Assembly: GCA_947095585.1 (NCBI GenBank)
Contig: OX352763.1
Coordinates: 35,327,462 to 35,391,461, forward strand
Length of the DNA stretch: 64,000 nt
Reading direction: 5' to 3'
Source: Nephrocerus scutellatus
Lineage: Eukaryota > Arthropoda > Insecta > Diptera > Pipunculidae
Made by a program: the position numbers and the translations under genes. This document shows positions 1-10,320 of this stretch, one piece after another. Position 1 is the first letter of the stretch, and the number at the start of each line of letters is the position of its first letter. The notes beneath the pieces were generated by a model that saw only the letters and a list, made by a program, of their open reading frames with translations, was not told the origin of the DNA and made no database searches.

Positions 1-1056
1 TTCGGGCTCCACTATTTGTATTGAGGGACCAATGTTGGATCTTCTACTCGCAGACGTGGCCACCATGTACTTTGTTTTGCTTTCATTTATGTGCAGCACC
101 AGATTTCGTACCGCCTTCTTGATCTGGATGAAAGCTTCCTGTACAGCTCTTAGGTGTCTTCCAACGATGTCAATATCGTCTGCTTAAGCCAGTATCTGAA
201 TGGACTTATAGAGGATTGTTCCTCTCGCCTATACGTCAGAGTCTCAGATCACTTTCTCCAACTCCAGGTTCAAGAGGACTCAGGCCAGTCTATCCCCTTG
301 TCGGAGCCCGTTATAAATATTGAGTCGGCTTGATAGTGATCCGGTTATTTTTACTTGATTATAACATTGGTCATGGTCAACCTACATTGTCGTGCCAGTT
401 TATTTCGGATGCCGAATTGTCTCATGGCTTTATAAATTTCTACTCTGGCTATGCTATCATAGGCGGCTTTAAAGTCTATAAAAAGATGGTGTAGTGAGTT
501 TTGAAACTCTAGACTCTTGTGCCTAAGGATGTAGATCTGATCAGTTGTTGGTTTGCCTGGGATGAAGCTACACTGGTATGTACCAAGGATAACTTTAGCG
601 TATGGGGCTATCCTGTCTTGAAGGATAGAGGAGAAAATCTTATACGTGGTACTCAACAACGTTATACCACGATATTAGCTGAAAGTTGTAATATCTCCCT
701 TCTTATGTATGGGGCACAGGATGCCTTTTCCCCAGTCTTCTGGCATAGCTTCTGCCTCCCATACTTGCACTGTTATTTTATGAATTGCTTGGTGTAATGT
801 GGGGCCTCCTATTTTTATCAGTTCCGCTTGAATCCCATAAGATCCCAGGGCCTTATTATTTTGGAGCCGACTTATCGCTCTGCTAACTTCCTCTATGCTT
901 GGTGGCGGCAGCATAGTGTGGTCCTCGGTCATTGGTAGAGCCTCCAATTCTTTAGTTAACTGGCCACTTAGCAACTCATGAAAGTGCTCTTCCCATCGCT
1001 CTAAGATGCCTTTAAGGTCGGCGATCAGATTACCCTCTTTGTCCTTGCAGTATGTC
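1..1056 (-). mobile_element. RTE-1 LINE fragment A (reverse transcriptase), cut by window edge
   Basis: The minus strand encodes decayed RTE-type reverse transcriptase. From 974 down to about 675 it reads the linker and RT entry (NNKALGSYGI, then GILCPIHKKGD). From 659 to 351 it reads the fingers/palm block (FIPGKPTTDQIY, then FIDFKAAYDSIARVE). A frame break lies between the two parts. Further downstream the YADD catalytic box has become stop-ADD: the minus-strand TAA occupies 184-186 and GCA-GAC-GAT follows. The 5' side ends abruptly near 1056, so endonuclease sequence is missing, and the 3' side runs off the window. RTE elements encode an APE-like endonuclease followed by RT and move by target-primed reverse transcription. 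This copy cannot be active. Confidence 0.85.
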
Positions 1057-2616
1057 CAACGTGCACATCTAAAAACTGGTATTAAGATATTATTGTTGTT
1101 TTATCTACAAATCTGTTTAAAAAAATATACCCAAAATTTTTTATAAGTTATTCTCAAATTGTTATCGTTGTTGTTCTAATAATCATCCCCAGCAGCATCT
1201 CGAACCTCTTAGATCCTTAAAAATGTTCTCGTTCTCTTTTCTTTTCTACAAAAGAAATTTGTACAAAAACTCTGAGCCCGGCCAATGAAGAGGAGACACA
1301 ATGAATTAGTTACGTAGTGTGTTCATCGATCTTATTATACGAGAACGTCCTCATTGTAACAGGATACTTCTCCACAATAATGCAGAATAGAATCCATGCA
1401 ATATAGTACAGAGCTGAAGTCAAAAAATTGTGTGTCACTAACTTTTAAGTGCTTAGTCTGAGGATTCTGTGACTAAACTGTTTTCAAGCGATTTGGGTCA
1501 GGGACATTAGTCATAGGCTTTATGGTGCTGTAAAGATTGTGAGTATAGCGCCCTTGCTGTGGTAGAAATATGTTACTCTCTTATCGAAGTCTGGAATAAT
1601 ACCAAGCAGGACTCACTCGAGACAGAAAGCTTCAATTCCAAGCCATTAAACTTCCCTGCCATTAAAATAGTTATCACATTTAAATATTGGCACACGACAC
1701 AACACTCGCAAAGTCAAGTGGTTTAGTTTATTAGGAATGCATCCTGAATCGTTTAATAGTGAATCAGTTTTTCATTTGACGTGTGTGTGTGTGTTCGGCG
1801 CATATTCTATATGAGTGTTGGTATAAATTGCATAAATTCATAAGTTGAAATATAAATCTACAACAACTTGTTATCCTTACGAGGGCACCGACATCGCTGG
1901 TCGTTTACCTCGTCTGTAAGAAAATCAAAATAAACTATAATCGACAGCGACAGGGGGTTAAAGAAAATCTCAAGGAAATAATGTCACATGGATCGATAGT
2001 CGTTCGTTGCAGATTGTTGGAGAAAAAAGGGCGATATATGAAAAGAAAAAGAAATCGTTATTGCTTGAGGGGTATCATCATTCATGGGGTTGGGTGAAAA
2101 ATTCGATAAAGTGACGAAGTTCGGTTCGCAGGTAGAGGAGGTAAGCTACATCGTACAACACAATTCTCGATATTTTTTATTATATTATATATATATCATT
2201 GTCGAGTTCAAAAACCTCTTTGGCATTTTTGATTTATTCATTTGCGATTTGAGGACATTTTTATTTATGAGCTCTTGACTATTCCATCTGATTTATCTGA
2301 CTATTGGCTACCTACGTGATTGTGAAAGGTTGTCAAAAAGTTCAAGATTTTATGATTACTTTTGGAATAAGTAATCATAACTTTTTTTTTAAGTAAATCT
2401 TAACTATCGTTGCATAAATATTCGTCTAGCCCAATTATGTTATAAACAAACAGAATATTGTATTCTGAATAACATTTAAGTTTGATAACTGCATGAGTCA
2501 ACTGAATTTAATGTGACAGCTTGTTATCGTTCATTTGTTCTTTAAATATTTATTTATTACTGTAAGCTTATTTCTAAAGAAATATAAATTTTAGAAAGAA
2601 CACTAACCTCTAACTA
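1057..2616. other. AT-rich spacer, no gene recognised
   Basis: I found no coding region, RNA gene or recognisable element here. There is a short (GT)n run at 1781-1795. A 64-codon open frame at 2084-2278 has no recognisable motif and is probably chance. Confidence 0.5.
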
Positions 2617-2763
2617 AACGCTGAAAGGATGGCGTAGACCAAGACGCCCAGAGTTTAGGGATGCCAAACTGGATGACATCGGCTCGAAATCGGGTCCGGT
2701 GGGGAGACATTTTGCGGGACCAGGACCTGACCCCGGTTTTAGAGCCAAATATGATGATGAACG
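2617..2763 (+). mobile_element. RTE-1 LINE 3'-terminal fragment
   Basis: This stretch matches the last ~145 bases of RTE-1 seen at 32290-32440 (the block 'gatgacatcggctcgaaatc' and the end 'gagccaaatatgatgatga'). It is a severely 5'-truncated insertion that keeps only the extreme 3' end and a short ATGATG tail. Such truncation is usual for LINEs. Confidence 0.85.
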
Positions 2764-3233
2764 ATTGTATCCATCCGTTACCTTAAATGTAAAGTATTGC
2801 TTCCGACTTTCATTATTACATAAGAAATTTTCGATAGCGGAAATTGCCTTGACCTGTTATTTTCACACTGTGAGGAAACGAGGGGTAATTGGTGTCAATA
2901 TAGAGAAGTTATCATTGCTTATATTACGGAGTAAAGGGATCCAAACGCAGATGAGTTTCTGGTACTGGTACTGGCGTCTACGCTACTGTCTGCTAGATTG
3001 CTCATAGCAGTGGCCAAGGACACAAGAAGTTTTAAAAAACTCTCGGCAAGACTTGAAGGGAGAGTTCACACAAAGAGGACGAGAGGTCAGCAAGCTCTGT
3101 GGCGAGTAGCGAGCCAGATATGGACAGAAACCATCAAACAGATAGCAAGGACGACCGGCGGAGAGCCTCTGGGCAGTAAATAACTTCGGTCATTCAAATC
3201 GGGTGGTGTAGATGGGGTCATTCAGGCGATTAT
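2764..3233. other. Unassigned DNA
   Basis: Short open frames (2699-3007, overlapping the LINE end, and 2998-3183, a basic 61-residue product) show no domain I recognise. I do not call either a gene. Confidence 0.35.
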
Positions 3234-3470
3234 ATAATAAAAATAATGATATTCGGCGCGACAGACCATTCCGGTCCAAGGCCAAGCATCTCGCGACCAT
3301 TTGGGTTGCGCATTTAAATTTTTGGAAACAAATGGAAGGGACCTACAATTTAGGGCCGACTCCGAACGGTGAATAGAGAAGCTTTCCGTGACAAGCTATT
3401 ACTCTCGCAACGATTGTTACGCAATCGCGCGAGGTGGGACACCGTGAAAAATCCTTTTGGTGTTTCTGGG
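3234..3470 (-). mobile_element. tRNA-derived SINE, copy 1 (head lost)
   Basis: This is homologous to the complete SINE at 3699-3991: the 'attcggcg' 3' terminus, 'cggtccaaggcc', 'aagctttccgtga' and 'gacaccgtg' blocks all align. On the minus strand the 3' end is near 3250, followed by an AAT/ATT-rich tail. Homology stops at about 3470, just before the tRNA-like promoter region, so this copy lacks its B and A boxes and is dead. Confidence 0.75.
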
Positions 3471-3684
3471 ACGAATGGAATGGAATAAATAGCCTACTTC
3501 CACAGTCATGGACGCACCCCGTACTCCGGTATAAACATATGAGCTGTGGAAGGGCAGGAGTGGTATTTGGTATTATGGAAAATAACAGTCTCAGCAACGC
3601 TTGAAAATTACCGCAATTTTGTAACAAAGTTTGCGTTTTGCTACGAAACATTCCGGTTACATGCCGTAGAGGTTTTTAGCCCAT

Positions 3685-4005
3685 AGTTCTTCTTCAATAA
3701 TAAGAACAATATTCGGCGTGACCGACCTTTGCGGTCCAAGGCCTAGTTTTTCGCGTCTACTTGTTTTGTGCATGTATGTTTTTTGCACACTTGTAAGGGA
3801 CGTATAATTTAATGCCGTATCCGAATGGTGAATTTAAAAGCTTTCCGTGATAAGCTATTACTCTCGGACGTTTGTCAGACATTCGCGAGAGGTGAGACAC
3901 CGTGCTAAATATTTTTGGTGTTACTGGGGATTCGAACCACGAACCTCCTGCTCAAAAGCCATGCACATATCCACTGAGCCACGCCACCCACAGTTCTTCT
4001 TCAAT
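3685..4005 (-). mobile_element. tRNA-derived SINE, copy 2, complete with 14-bp target duplication
   Basis: This is a SINE of about 293 bp (3699-3991) flanked by a perfect 14-bp direct repeat, AGTTCTTCTTCAAT, at 3685-3698 and 3992-4005. The minus strand starts with a tRNA-like RNA polymerase III promoter. The A box TGGCTCAGTGG lies at 3981-3971 (consensus TRGYNNANNNG) and the B box GTTCGAATC at 3937-3929 (consensus GWTCRANNC), about 40 bp apart as in a tRNA. The body follows and ends CGCCGAATATT with a short A/T tail. SINEs encode no protein and borrow a LINE's enzymes. The partner LINE here is not identified, because the SINE tail does not match the RTE-1 end. Confidence 0.9.
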
Positions 4006-4435
4006 GGCGCTGACAAATCAGTCAATGTAGATCGCCACCAAGATGACTGATTATTTTTGAAATAAGCTAGAATAAGTTACCTTCTTCGTCCAATTGGACG
4101 CCTCCGTTTTAGATGACCTCAGGACCAATATCGACCGCGAAATTGCAACTACGAGCATCTGAACCAGAACGCACAGAGGAAAGTTAAAGTTAAGTGCTAA
4201 TATGGTGTTATAAAGTTCGAGTTATTAGGGTAAATCCGAGTAAGACCAAACTGATGGTCGCCTAACCAACAAAAAACAAACAGAGAAGAGATTTCTTCCA
4301 AAATAAAAACAACCCATTAAAATTAGAATTCTTCAGGCAAATTCTCCAATAACCAAAAAATAAAAACACAGGCGAACCATTGCAAGCCAGCGCACCAGCG
4401 CACACAGATTACAATCATTATAGTATGACATGATC
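4006..4435. other. Spacer between SINE and RTE-1 copy B
   Basis: A/C-rich DNA in which I see no gene or recognisable element. Confidence 0.4.
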
Positions 4436-6612
4436 TGATGGCGGTCAGCCATAAGCAGAACAGGGCCAATAACACAGAATGTTCTTTAACTGCAGGCGGC
4501 CGTAACTATCTATGACTGGTGGAAGTGCGAACAAACCTTCACGTGATGGCCGCCGGTAATTTTCCTCCAAATACAGGAAAAGCTAAATGATCGGGCTAGT
4601 CCGATCTTAAAAGCAGTAAATGAACGGCTTCGTGTGCGGGGCATATTTAAAAACATAAGCCTCGTAAACGTTCACGCACCTACAGAGGATTCCCCCGATG
4701 ATGAAAAATATGAGAATTCTTTGAATCAGTCGAACGGGAACTCCATGCCTGTCCTCAGTATGACGTAGAAGTCATTCTGGGGGATATGAATGTCAAAATA
4801 GGTGGGGAGCCAGTATTCAGGCAGGGTATTAGCACCAATAACACAACGATAACACTAATGACAATGAACAACGAGTCATAGAGATGGCAGCAAGCAATAA
4901 TATGGTCGTTGCGAGTTAAAGGTTTGCGCGTAAAAATATCCACAAAGGCACCTGGGTATCTCCTGATAGATCACGTGCTTATAAACCGCCGCTATAACCC
5001 GAACCTGACGACGGTACGAACGTACCGAGTTGCCAACGTCGATTCGGACCACTATCTTGTTGTTATGGTTCTCCGAGATCGGATAGCATCATTACGAAAG
5101 ACTGCATCCGCAAATCAGATTCGCCCTTCGCAGCGAAGAATCCAGAAACAACTACCTTCAAGCGATAGGACTCGCCCTAAATTCAGAGGGAGTAAGTCCT
5201 GGGGCTGAGATGTCGGGCGTAGAAGAGAAATGGACACGCCTTAAGAATACTGTCATTATTACTGCTGACTCCATCTTAAGCAATAGTCGTAACGATCGAC
5301 ACGACTGGTTCGATGACGAATGCAAGCTGGCGACTGAACGGGAGAATGCTGCGTATCGAGCAATGCAGCAATCTCATAGAACACGGGCGAAGATGAACAT
5401 AAAGAGCTCAGAAGGTATGAAAAAACAGTTCACCGGCGAAAGAAAGAAACCTCGTCCATGAACTAGAACAGTACAGAAAGTGAGGACCGCACCAAGCGCT
5501 GAAGTTCTACGAAATAGTCCGCAGTGTGACGCAATATACACCGCGTTGCACAAACTGCAAAGAAAAAGAGGTTAATCTGATCGCCGATCCCAAAAGCATA
5601 TTAGATCGATGGGAAGAGCATATTCATGAGTTGCTAAAAGGCTATCTAACTGAGGAATTGGAGGCACCAACAATGAACGAAGACAACACTATGCTGCCGC
5701 CACCAACCATAGACGAATGTATCAGAGCGATAAGATTGCTCGAAAATTACAAGGCCTCGGACAGATGGTATCCCTGCGGAGCTTATTAAAACAGCAGGTC
5801 CCGCAATACACGAAGCAATTCATGAACTAAAAGTGGAAGTATAGAAGGAAGAAGCTATGCCAGAAAACTCGCGAAGAGGCATCCTGTGCCCCATACTTAA
5901 GAAAGGAGGTATTACAACCTGCAGCAATTATCGTGGTATAACGTTGTTGAGTACCGCGTATAAGATTTTCTCCTCTATCCTTCAAGACAGGATAGCCCCA
6001 TACGCTGAAGTTGTCACTAGTCCATACCAGTGTGGCTTCATTACAGGCCAATTAAGTACTGATCAGATTTACACCCTTAGGAAGGTGATGTAAAAATGTC
6101 TAGAGTTTCAAAACTCACTGCACCATATTTTTATAGACTTTAAAGCCGCCTATGATAGCATAACCAGAGTAGAACATTATAAAGCCATGAAAGAATTCGG
6201 TATCCCAAATAAACTGACACGACTATGTAGGTTGGCCATGACCAATGTTATAAGCCATGTAAAAATATCCTCATTCAGCATCTATAACAGGCTCCGACAA
6301 GGGGATGGTCTGATGGCCTGCGTTCTCTTCAACCTAGCGTTAGAGAAAGTGGTCCTAGACTCTAACGTAACTAAAAGTTACGTGCATATATGTGCATTCA
6401 GACACTGGCTTAAGCAGACGCTATTAATATCGTTGGCAGAAACCCAAGAGCTGTACAGGAAGCTTTTTCCTGTATTGGAGGAAAATTGCCGGCGGCCACA
6501 ACTTGGAGGTTTGATCGCACTTCCACCAGTCAGAGCTAGTTACGAACACTTGTAAGTCTGATGCATTTTGTATTATTCCTCATATTCTGCTGATGGCTGA
6601 CCGCCACAATTA
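4436..6612 (+). mobile_element. RTE-1 LINE copy B with an inverted 5' end at its 3' side
   Basis: In order the element holds the 5' leader (4436-4600), the APE endonuclease (about 4600-5210, with a degraded GDMNVKIG-like box near 4780 and an IDHVLI-like box near 4960), a basic linker (5210-5460), and RT (5526-6450, with the PENSRRGILCPILKKG and FIDFKAAYDSI blocks). Several frameshifts and stops separate these parts. The YADD box reads stop-ADA (TAA at 6411-6413). From about 6466 to 6608 the sequence is the reverse complement of the element's own 5' leader (4438-4590), so the copy is bounded by roughly 140-bp inverted repeats. The true 3' end is absent. This looks like a template switch during cDNA synthesis. 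Confidence 0.88.
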
Positions 6613-6626
6613 AATTACACAATGAT

Positions 6627-6770
6627 ATGTTAAACTCTCTCCGAAAAATTGATCTACTTCGCAGCTATTGTTCCCCAGCAGTGTTACAGTCTCGTATTCA
6701 ATATGGCATAGTATTTTGGGGTTCAACATATTGGTCGCACTTTAATAATATACATAGTGGTTGGTCAGAA
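6627..6770 (+). mobile_element. Possible LINE RT C-terminal fragment
   Basis: An open frame reads LRKIDLLRSYCSPAVLQSR then IQYGIVFWG. This resembles the region after the RT palm in jockey-like LINEs (a helix followed by YGIxFWG). The rest of the element is not seen, and the frame soon turns into A/T-rich sequence without motifs. The call rests on one short motif. Confidence 0.4.
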
Positions 6771-7214
6771 ACATTGTTTAAGGATGATTTTTTGCAAATC
6801 CTGTTTGTCGCTGTAATTTCCACTCTTCTGCAAATCAAATCTTCATCTTTACATATTTATAGTTTTGAAACTTTTCTTCAAAATAAGTGGAAATCGAAAT
6901 ATCCAATTGTTGGAATATAACATAAGAAACAAATATACCCGCGTAACACCTGCAGTTAAATTGGAAGTTATAACACCACTCTATAGATTCAATGTGTTCA
7001 TTCGATAATATAAGAATAAATAAAATTGTCTCTCAGATGGAAAATATATTGTTTCCCCCTTAAAAAGGGTTAAAAGATCTCCTGTCTACTACTTCGTATC
7101 TGAAATATTCCTATGATAGCGACAGCACCCTATTATTCTCATATACGGTGGAACTCAAAAAACAATATTATTTAGTCGATCAATAACCATGTATCATAGA
7201 TACTGGGTTAGTTC
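6771..7214. other. AT-rich spacer
   Basis: No gene seen. A short stretch near 7110-7165 reads DSDSTLLFSYTVELKK on the + strand, which resembles the CR1-like motif DDSTLSFSYKFEE found elsewhere in the window. It may be a tiny CR1 remnant. Confidence 0.35.
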
Positions 7215-7540
7215 TTTTTAAATTCTCTAAATTAACTTTACTTGCCCGTGTGTTTGTTGGTTTGTGGATTTGTGGATTTGTGTGTCATGGAATCTTGCGA
7301 TCAATTTTTGACCCACTTCCCAAAGTCCTATTTTATTGAAACATTATTTGCACACAGGCATATCTACGATGACAACACTTTCTATTAAAATTTGAGGACC
7401 CTCGGGCCACGGGGTCGGTGGGCTCCCCTACAAATATTTTACAAAATTTTACTCGATTTTCTTCAAATTTTAACACATACCCATCTTCTATTAGAGAATT
7501 TACATGAAAAATTGTATTTTTATGGGTTGTTTTTTTGTAA
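7215..7540 (-). repeat. DTR element copy 1 (minimal form)
   Basis: This is the shortest complete copy of the dispersed DTR family. On the minus strand it runs from the CCCATAAAAAT-type left end through AATTCTCTAAT, then about one 120-bp internal unit, to the right end ('cgcaagattcca' and an ACAAATCC-type spacer, then TTAGAGAATTTA). The internal unit has the family features KFEENRV-type frame, GGGAGCCC and ATTTTAATAGAAAGTGTTG. No coding function is established. Confidence 0.8.
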
Positions 7541-8959
7541 ATTGAAATGTGTGCAATTTCAATTTGTCTCCTTTCACAAGGTAATTTTGGTTTGTCATCT
7601 ATCTTTAGTACCGATGAGTAAGCAAATACCTCAATGAGCCAAGTTAAAAAGACATTTTTATTTGCTAAGCACACAACAACTGTGCAACGACTTATTGACA
7701 TTGAGAAAGTTTTGCGACTCCCTGGCAAGCACCACAAATAAGGCATCGACAGAATCATTCCTTTTAGAGATTCTTATGTCATTATTTTTTTTGGTTTTTC
7801 TCGTAGTTCTGAGATGAATATAACTTGAAAAATGCAGTGCAACTGCATTCAGATATGTTTGTGGGGAATAAAGTGGTCATCGAATAAAACTTTCTTCAAA
7901 GTTTGCTCGATCTATTTCCGAGAATGTGCTTGGTATACTCGTATGAACTTGAGGATCCTTGAAAATTCAGCATTGCACGAGTAGAACACGTACGCATACA
8001 GACGATGTAGCGATATTTGAGTACGAACATATGTATCTAGATAATTATTTGCAAATGTGATGCAGTCGTTTGCCAATATAAACAACAAAATGTTCTGGGG
8101 ATGTTTGTTGTCCTTGTTGCCAGGTGAGTGTTTTTGTTTTGCTGTCGCCGCCGTCGTAATTCTGGGAATAAATTGAAAGAGTTTGTTTGCGGATGACAAA
8201 CTGCGCGTGTTTGCTTCGGTTTGGTTGGCATTTATAACGTTATACTCGTTTGCTATGCACATACACGCACACACACACAACGTGTCCGTTCTTGTGCATG
8301 AATATTTATCAAAATCCTTGAACTTTTATTGGTTGGAAATTACGAATGTCGTATAGTACCATGCCTATCTGTTGCTTGACAACAATAGAAATGGAGCACC
8401 ATCACCTGGGTTTCATGATTCTGTCATCACATCATCTGGAATTTGTGTCAACTTTGATGAGAACAATAGCTTCTGAAATTTTGTACCAATTCTATTAGAC
8501 TATATGATTTATAACAAGGATCATGAAGGCATGATGATGATGACTTTGCTGTGATATGGTGTTTCTGAAGTAATTCACAAAATACACTGAATACATGGCT
8601 TTCTTTTAATAGAAATGCCACTCTGTAGATAGCTGAAGGCAGGTAACTATAACAACAGTTGACATTTGGGTAATGCTTGGAAACCTTTTTTTTTTTTGAT
8701 TACTTAATTCCATCTCTTTGCAGAACGATTAATTAGAAATTTAACGCTGGTTGACTTTGTGACTTCTTGCTGTGTTATCACTCGAATTGATTGTGTTAGC
8801 TCTGGAAAGATTTTTTCTATGCGATATGATTTATCAACTTGAAGCTAGAACTGAAATAGAATAAATATGTTCCGAATTGACAAATAACACCATGATATAA
8901 ATTATCACAATGGATCCTTCCTTTGTTTTTGTGAGAAAGAACTAATCAATACGTTTCAA
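7541..8959. other. Spacer, no gene recognised
   Basis: Open frames of 60-120 codons on the minus strand (7912-8280, 8037-8231) have no recognisable domains. There is a (CA)n run near 8266-8280 and an oligo-T run near 8690. Nothing else was recognised. Confidence 0.4.
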
Positions 8960-9948
8960 GAATTTAAAGTTTTAAAGCGGATTTGTTGTACTCTATATTT
9001 CCAAGGCATTGGACAGAGTCTATCATCAAGCTCTTTTGTCGAAAATGAATGCCTATGAAATAAATAAGGCCCTGCTTGACTAGTACCTACATTTCTAACC
9101 GTTCAATCCAGGTCGTATTGGACGGTTTTCTTATCCGCTAATTCTAATCAAATTTATTCCTTCGCTGACTCTTAGCTTTTCGGAACTTGAACTTGAATAT
9201 GAACGTTAAATTCTGAACTTGACAGCATATAACGGCTGCAATAGAGTAGAACTGAATGATTCCAAAACTCAATGCTGTCTTCTGTCATCCAAGCGTTATT
9301 TAAACTGCCATCTTTTATCCATTAATGGATCTTTCATCAAAGAAACTGAAAAACTCTCAATACACGGTATGTGCGTCAACAAAAAGCTTCGTTGTAATGA
9401 CCAAATATTTGCCATAGCTAAGAATGCTTCGAAATGGTCGGTGCCCTTAGACCAGGCTACTATTTACAAGGCATATATTCGCCCTAAATTGAACGTATTC
9501 CCTGATCAGGTGCCACAAAGACCACATGACATGTACTAGATAGAACTCAGAACTGCGCGATAAAACTTTTTGGTGTCGTTAATGTCGCGAAAACAATCGA
9601 ATTGCTTCAACATCTGAGGAATGTTATTCCTGCTTGTCATTGTTGTATTACTTTTCCACAAGCGGTGTCCAAAAGAAATATTCAGATGCATTACGCCTAT
9701 CCTCGAACCTCAACTCGAGCTCATAGGTCTACCGTTAGATATATCTTCGAATGTATCAACCAATTTAAAGATTCCTTCTTTAGCATGTCCGATTTCCTGT
9801 TTCCGCATTTCTATTATCTACAGTTATTTAAGACACATTTGCATAGATATCTCATCTTTTCCTCTTCTAATTTCCTACCGCCCCCACTGTGCTAAGCATA
9901 AGGGTGCAAACCACTTGAGCGTGTGTACATGTACAAAAAAAAAAAAGA
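8960..9948 (+). mobile_element. CR1/L2-group LINE fragment a, with 3' poly(A)
   Basis: Decayed RT begins with DISKALDRVYHQALLSKM-like sequence (about 8985-9060). It skips the FADD region through an internal deletion, then continues in the thumb/C-terminal part at 9219-9539 (NRVELNDSKTQCCLLSS, then FAIAKNASK). A frame-broken C-terminus follows to about 9895. The 3' UTR block (AAGCATAAGGGTGCAAACC) and an A-rich tail (9937-9948) match the 3' ends of the copies at 46236 and 59993, so this copy keeps its true 3' terminus. Family assignment is by motif style, not phylogeny. Confidence 0.8.
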
Positions 9949-10004
9949 ATTTACACACTGGCTTTTGACTTAAAACAAGGTTCGTATTTCATTCGCTGTG
10001 TAGA

Positions 10005-10320
10005 TCGCAGCAACGCTACGATCCGTTAGTTCTAGTAATCTATGTTTCGTAGCAAAGCGAATAGCGTTGCGTAAATCGAAGAGCTTTGTGTTGTGTAGCA
10101 AAGCGAATAGCGATGCGTGAGTCGTTCGTATTGATTTGTGTTTCATAGCAAAGCGTATAGCCAATCGTACATTACATATAGCGATGGGTGTTCGCAGCAA
10201 AGCTTATAGGGATGCGTAATGGCTTAGCGAATTGGCAATTCGTAAAGCAATGCGTAAAACAATGCATAATTCACAGCGATGTGTGTTTCGTATCAGAGCG
10301 TATAGCGATGCATAATATCG
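10005..10320. repeat. Degenerate minisatellite, GCAAAGCG-ATAGCGATGCGTA unit
   Basis: About ten imperfect copies of a roughly 25-35-bp motif related to GTAGCAAAGCG then ATAGCGATGCGTA repeat head to tail. Spacing is irregular and substitutions are frequent, so the array is old. Open frames on the minus strand across it (9970-10200, 10204-10386) are by-products of the repeat. Confidence 0.7.

Noticed and set aside
3929..3981. A and B boxes as a possible tRNA gene
   Set aside because: The surrounding sequence does not fold as a cloverleaf I could complete. It is joined to a SINE body with target duplication, so it is a SINE head.
7912..8280. 122-codon minus-strand frame
   Set aside because: No motif, starts in a CA repeat, and overlaps a second chance frame.
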